A stretch of 5,178 nt of DNA. It comes from JAQGMO01 sp050954505 (GTDB lineage Bacteria; Pseudomonadota; Gammaproteobacteria; Burkholderiales; Burkholderiaceae_D). A program made the translations under genes and the position numbers. The notes beneath the pieces are model-generated. The model was given only the letters and a program-made list of their open reading frames with translations. It had not been told where the DNA came from and ran no database searches. The DNA lies in the NCBI GenBank assembly GCA_050954505.1, contig JBPBPY010000037.1, positions 1-5,178 on the forward strand, in the 5' to 3' direction. The first letter of the stretch is position 1, and every line of letters starts with the position of its first letter. Positions 5,150 to 5,178 of this stretch are shown piece after piece.

Positions 5150-5178
5150 ATGCCATTGCGATCGATTCATCACTTCCA
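5150..5178 (+). CDS. Possible start of a divergent gene, cut by the window edge
   Basis: ATG at 5150 opens a frame reading MPLRSIHHF to the edge. The short start resembles the first strand of VOC (glyoxalase/bleomycin-resistance fold) proteins, which often begin with a hydrophobic residue followed by I-x-H-V/F, but nine residues cannot establish that. AAGGA lies at 5133-5137, rather far (12 bases) from the ATG, and a GGTAGACTG box at 5122-5130 could be a -10. An earlier ATG at 5139 stops after three codons. A divergent gene here is plausible but unproven. Confidence 0.25.

Overview
The window looks like a chromosomal stretch from a betaproteobacterium of the order Burkholderiales, possibly Oxalobacteraceae-like. 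This rests on the moderately high GC of the coding sequence, codon use rich in GCC/CTG/CGC, and the protein families present. The genus is an inference; no rRNA or tRNA gene is present to anchor it.

Layout from left to right. (1) Bases 2-1336, + strand: the 3' part of a drug-efflux-type MFS transporter close to HsrA/MdtD; its first residues lie outside the window. (2) Bases 1337-1843: about 500 bases without a convincing gene. They hold a hairpin behind the transporter, an 8-bp inverted repeat with widely spaced arms, and an AT-rich island (about 28% GC over 1561-1650) with a good sigma70-type promoter, a perfect 16-bp palindrome and a related second site. (3) Bases 1844-2170, + strand: a 108-residue protein I do not recognise, with a good ribosome binding site and apparently a leader of about 220 nt. 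(4) Bases 2229-2663, - strand: a DUF3830 (cyclophilin-like fold) protein. (5) Bases 2664-2759: a compact divergent promoter region with a 17-bp operator-like palindrome. (6) Bases 2760-3869, + strand: an AlkC-type DNA alkylation repair glycosylase with a HEAT-like repeat body and a C-terminal Ig-like domain. (7) Bases 3870-4090: an intergenic region largely made of a degenerate 9-bp tandem repeat that runs into the end of the next gene. (8) Bases 4091-5032, - strand: a SIRT4-like (class II) NAD-dependent sirtuin. (9) Bases 5033-5178: the upstream region of the sirtuin and possibly the first codons of a divergent + strand gene.

The genes do not form one operon. They alternate in direction: transporter and 108-aa gene on +, DUF3830 convergent with the 108-aa gene and divergent from alkC, alkC convergent with the sirtuin. 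Each is probably its own transcription unit. There is no sign of a mobile element, CRISPR array, phage gene or toxin-antitoxin pair, and I see no clear evidence for a new multi-gene system. The points most worth a second look are the 9-bp repeat array that supplies the sirtuin's last codons and stop, the palindrome-rich AT island ahead of the unrecognised small gene, and the palindrome shared by DUF3830 and alkC.
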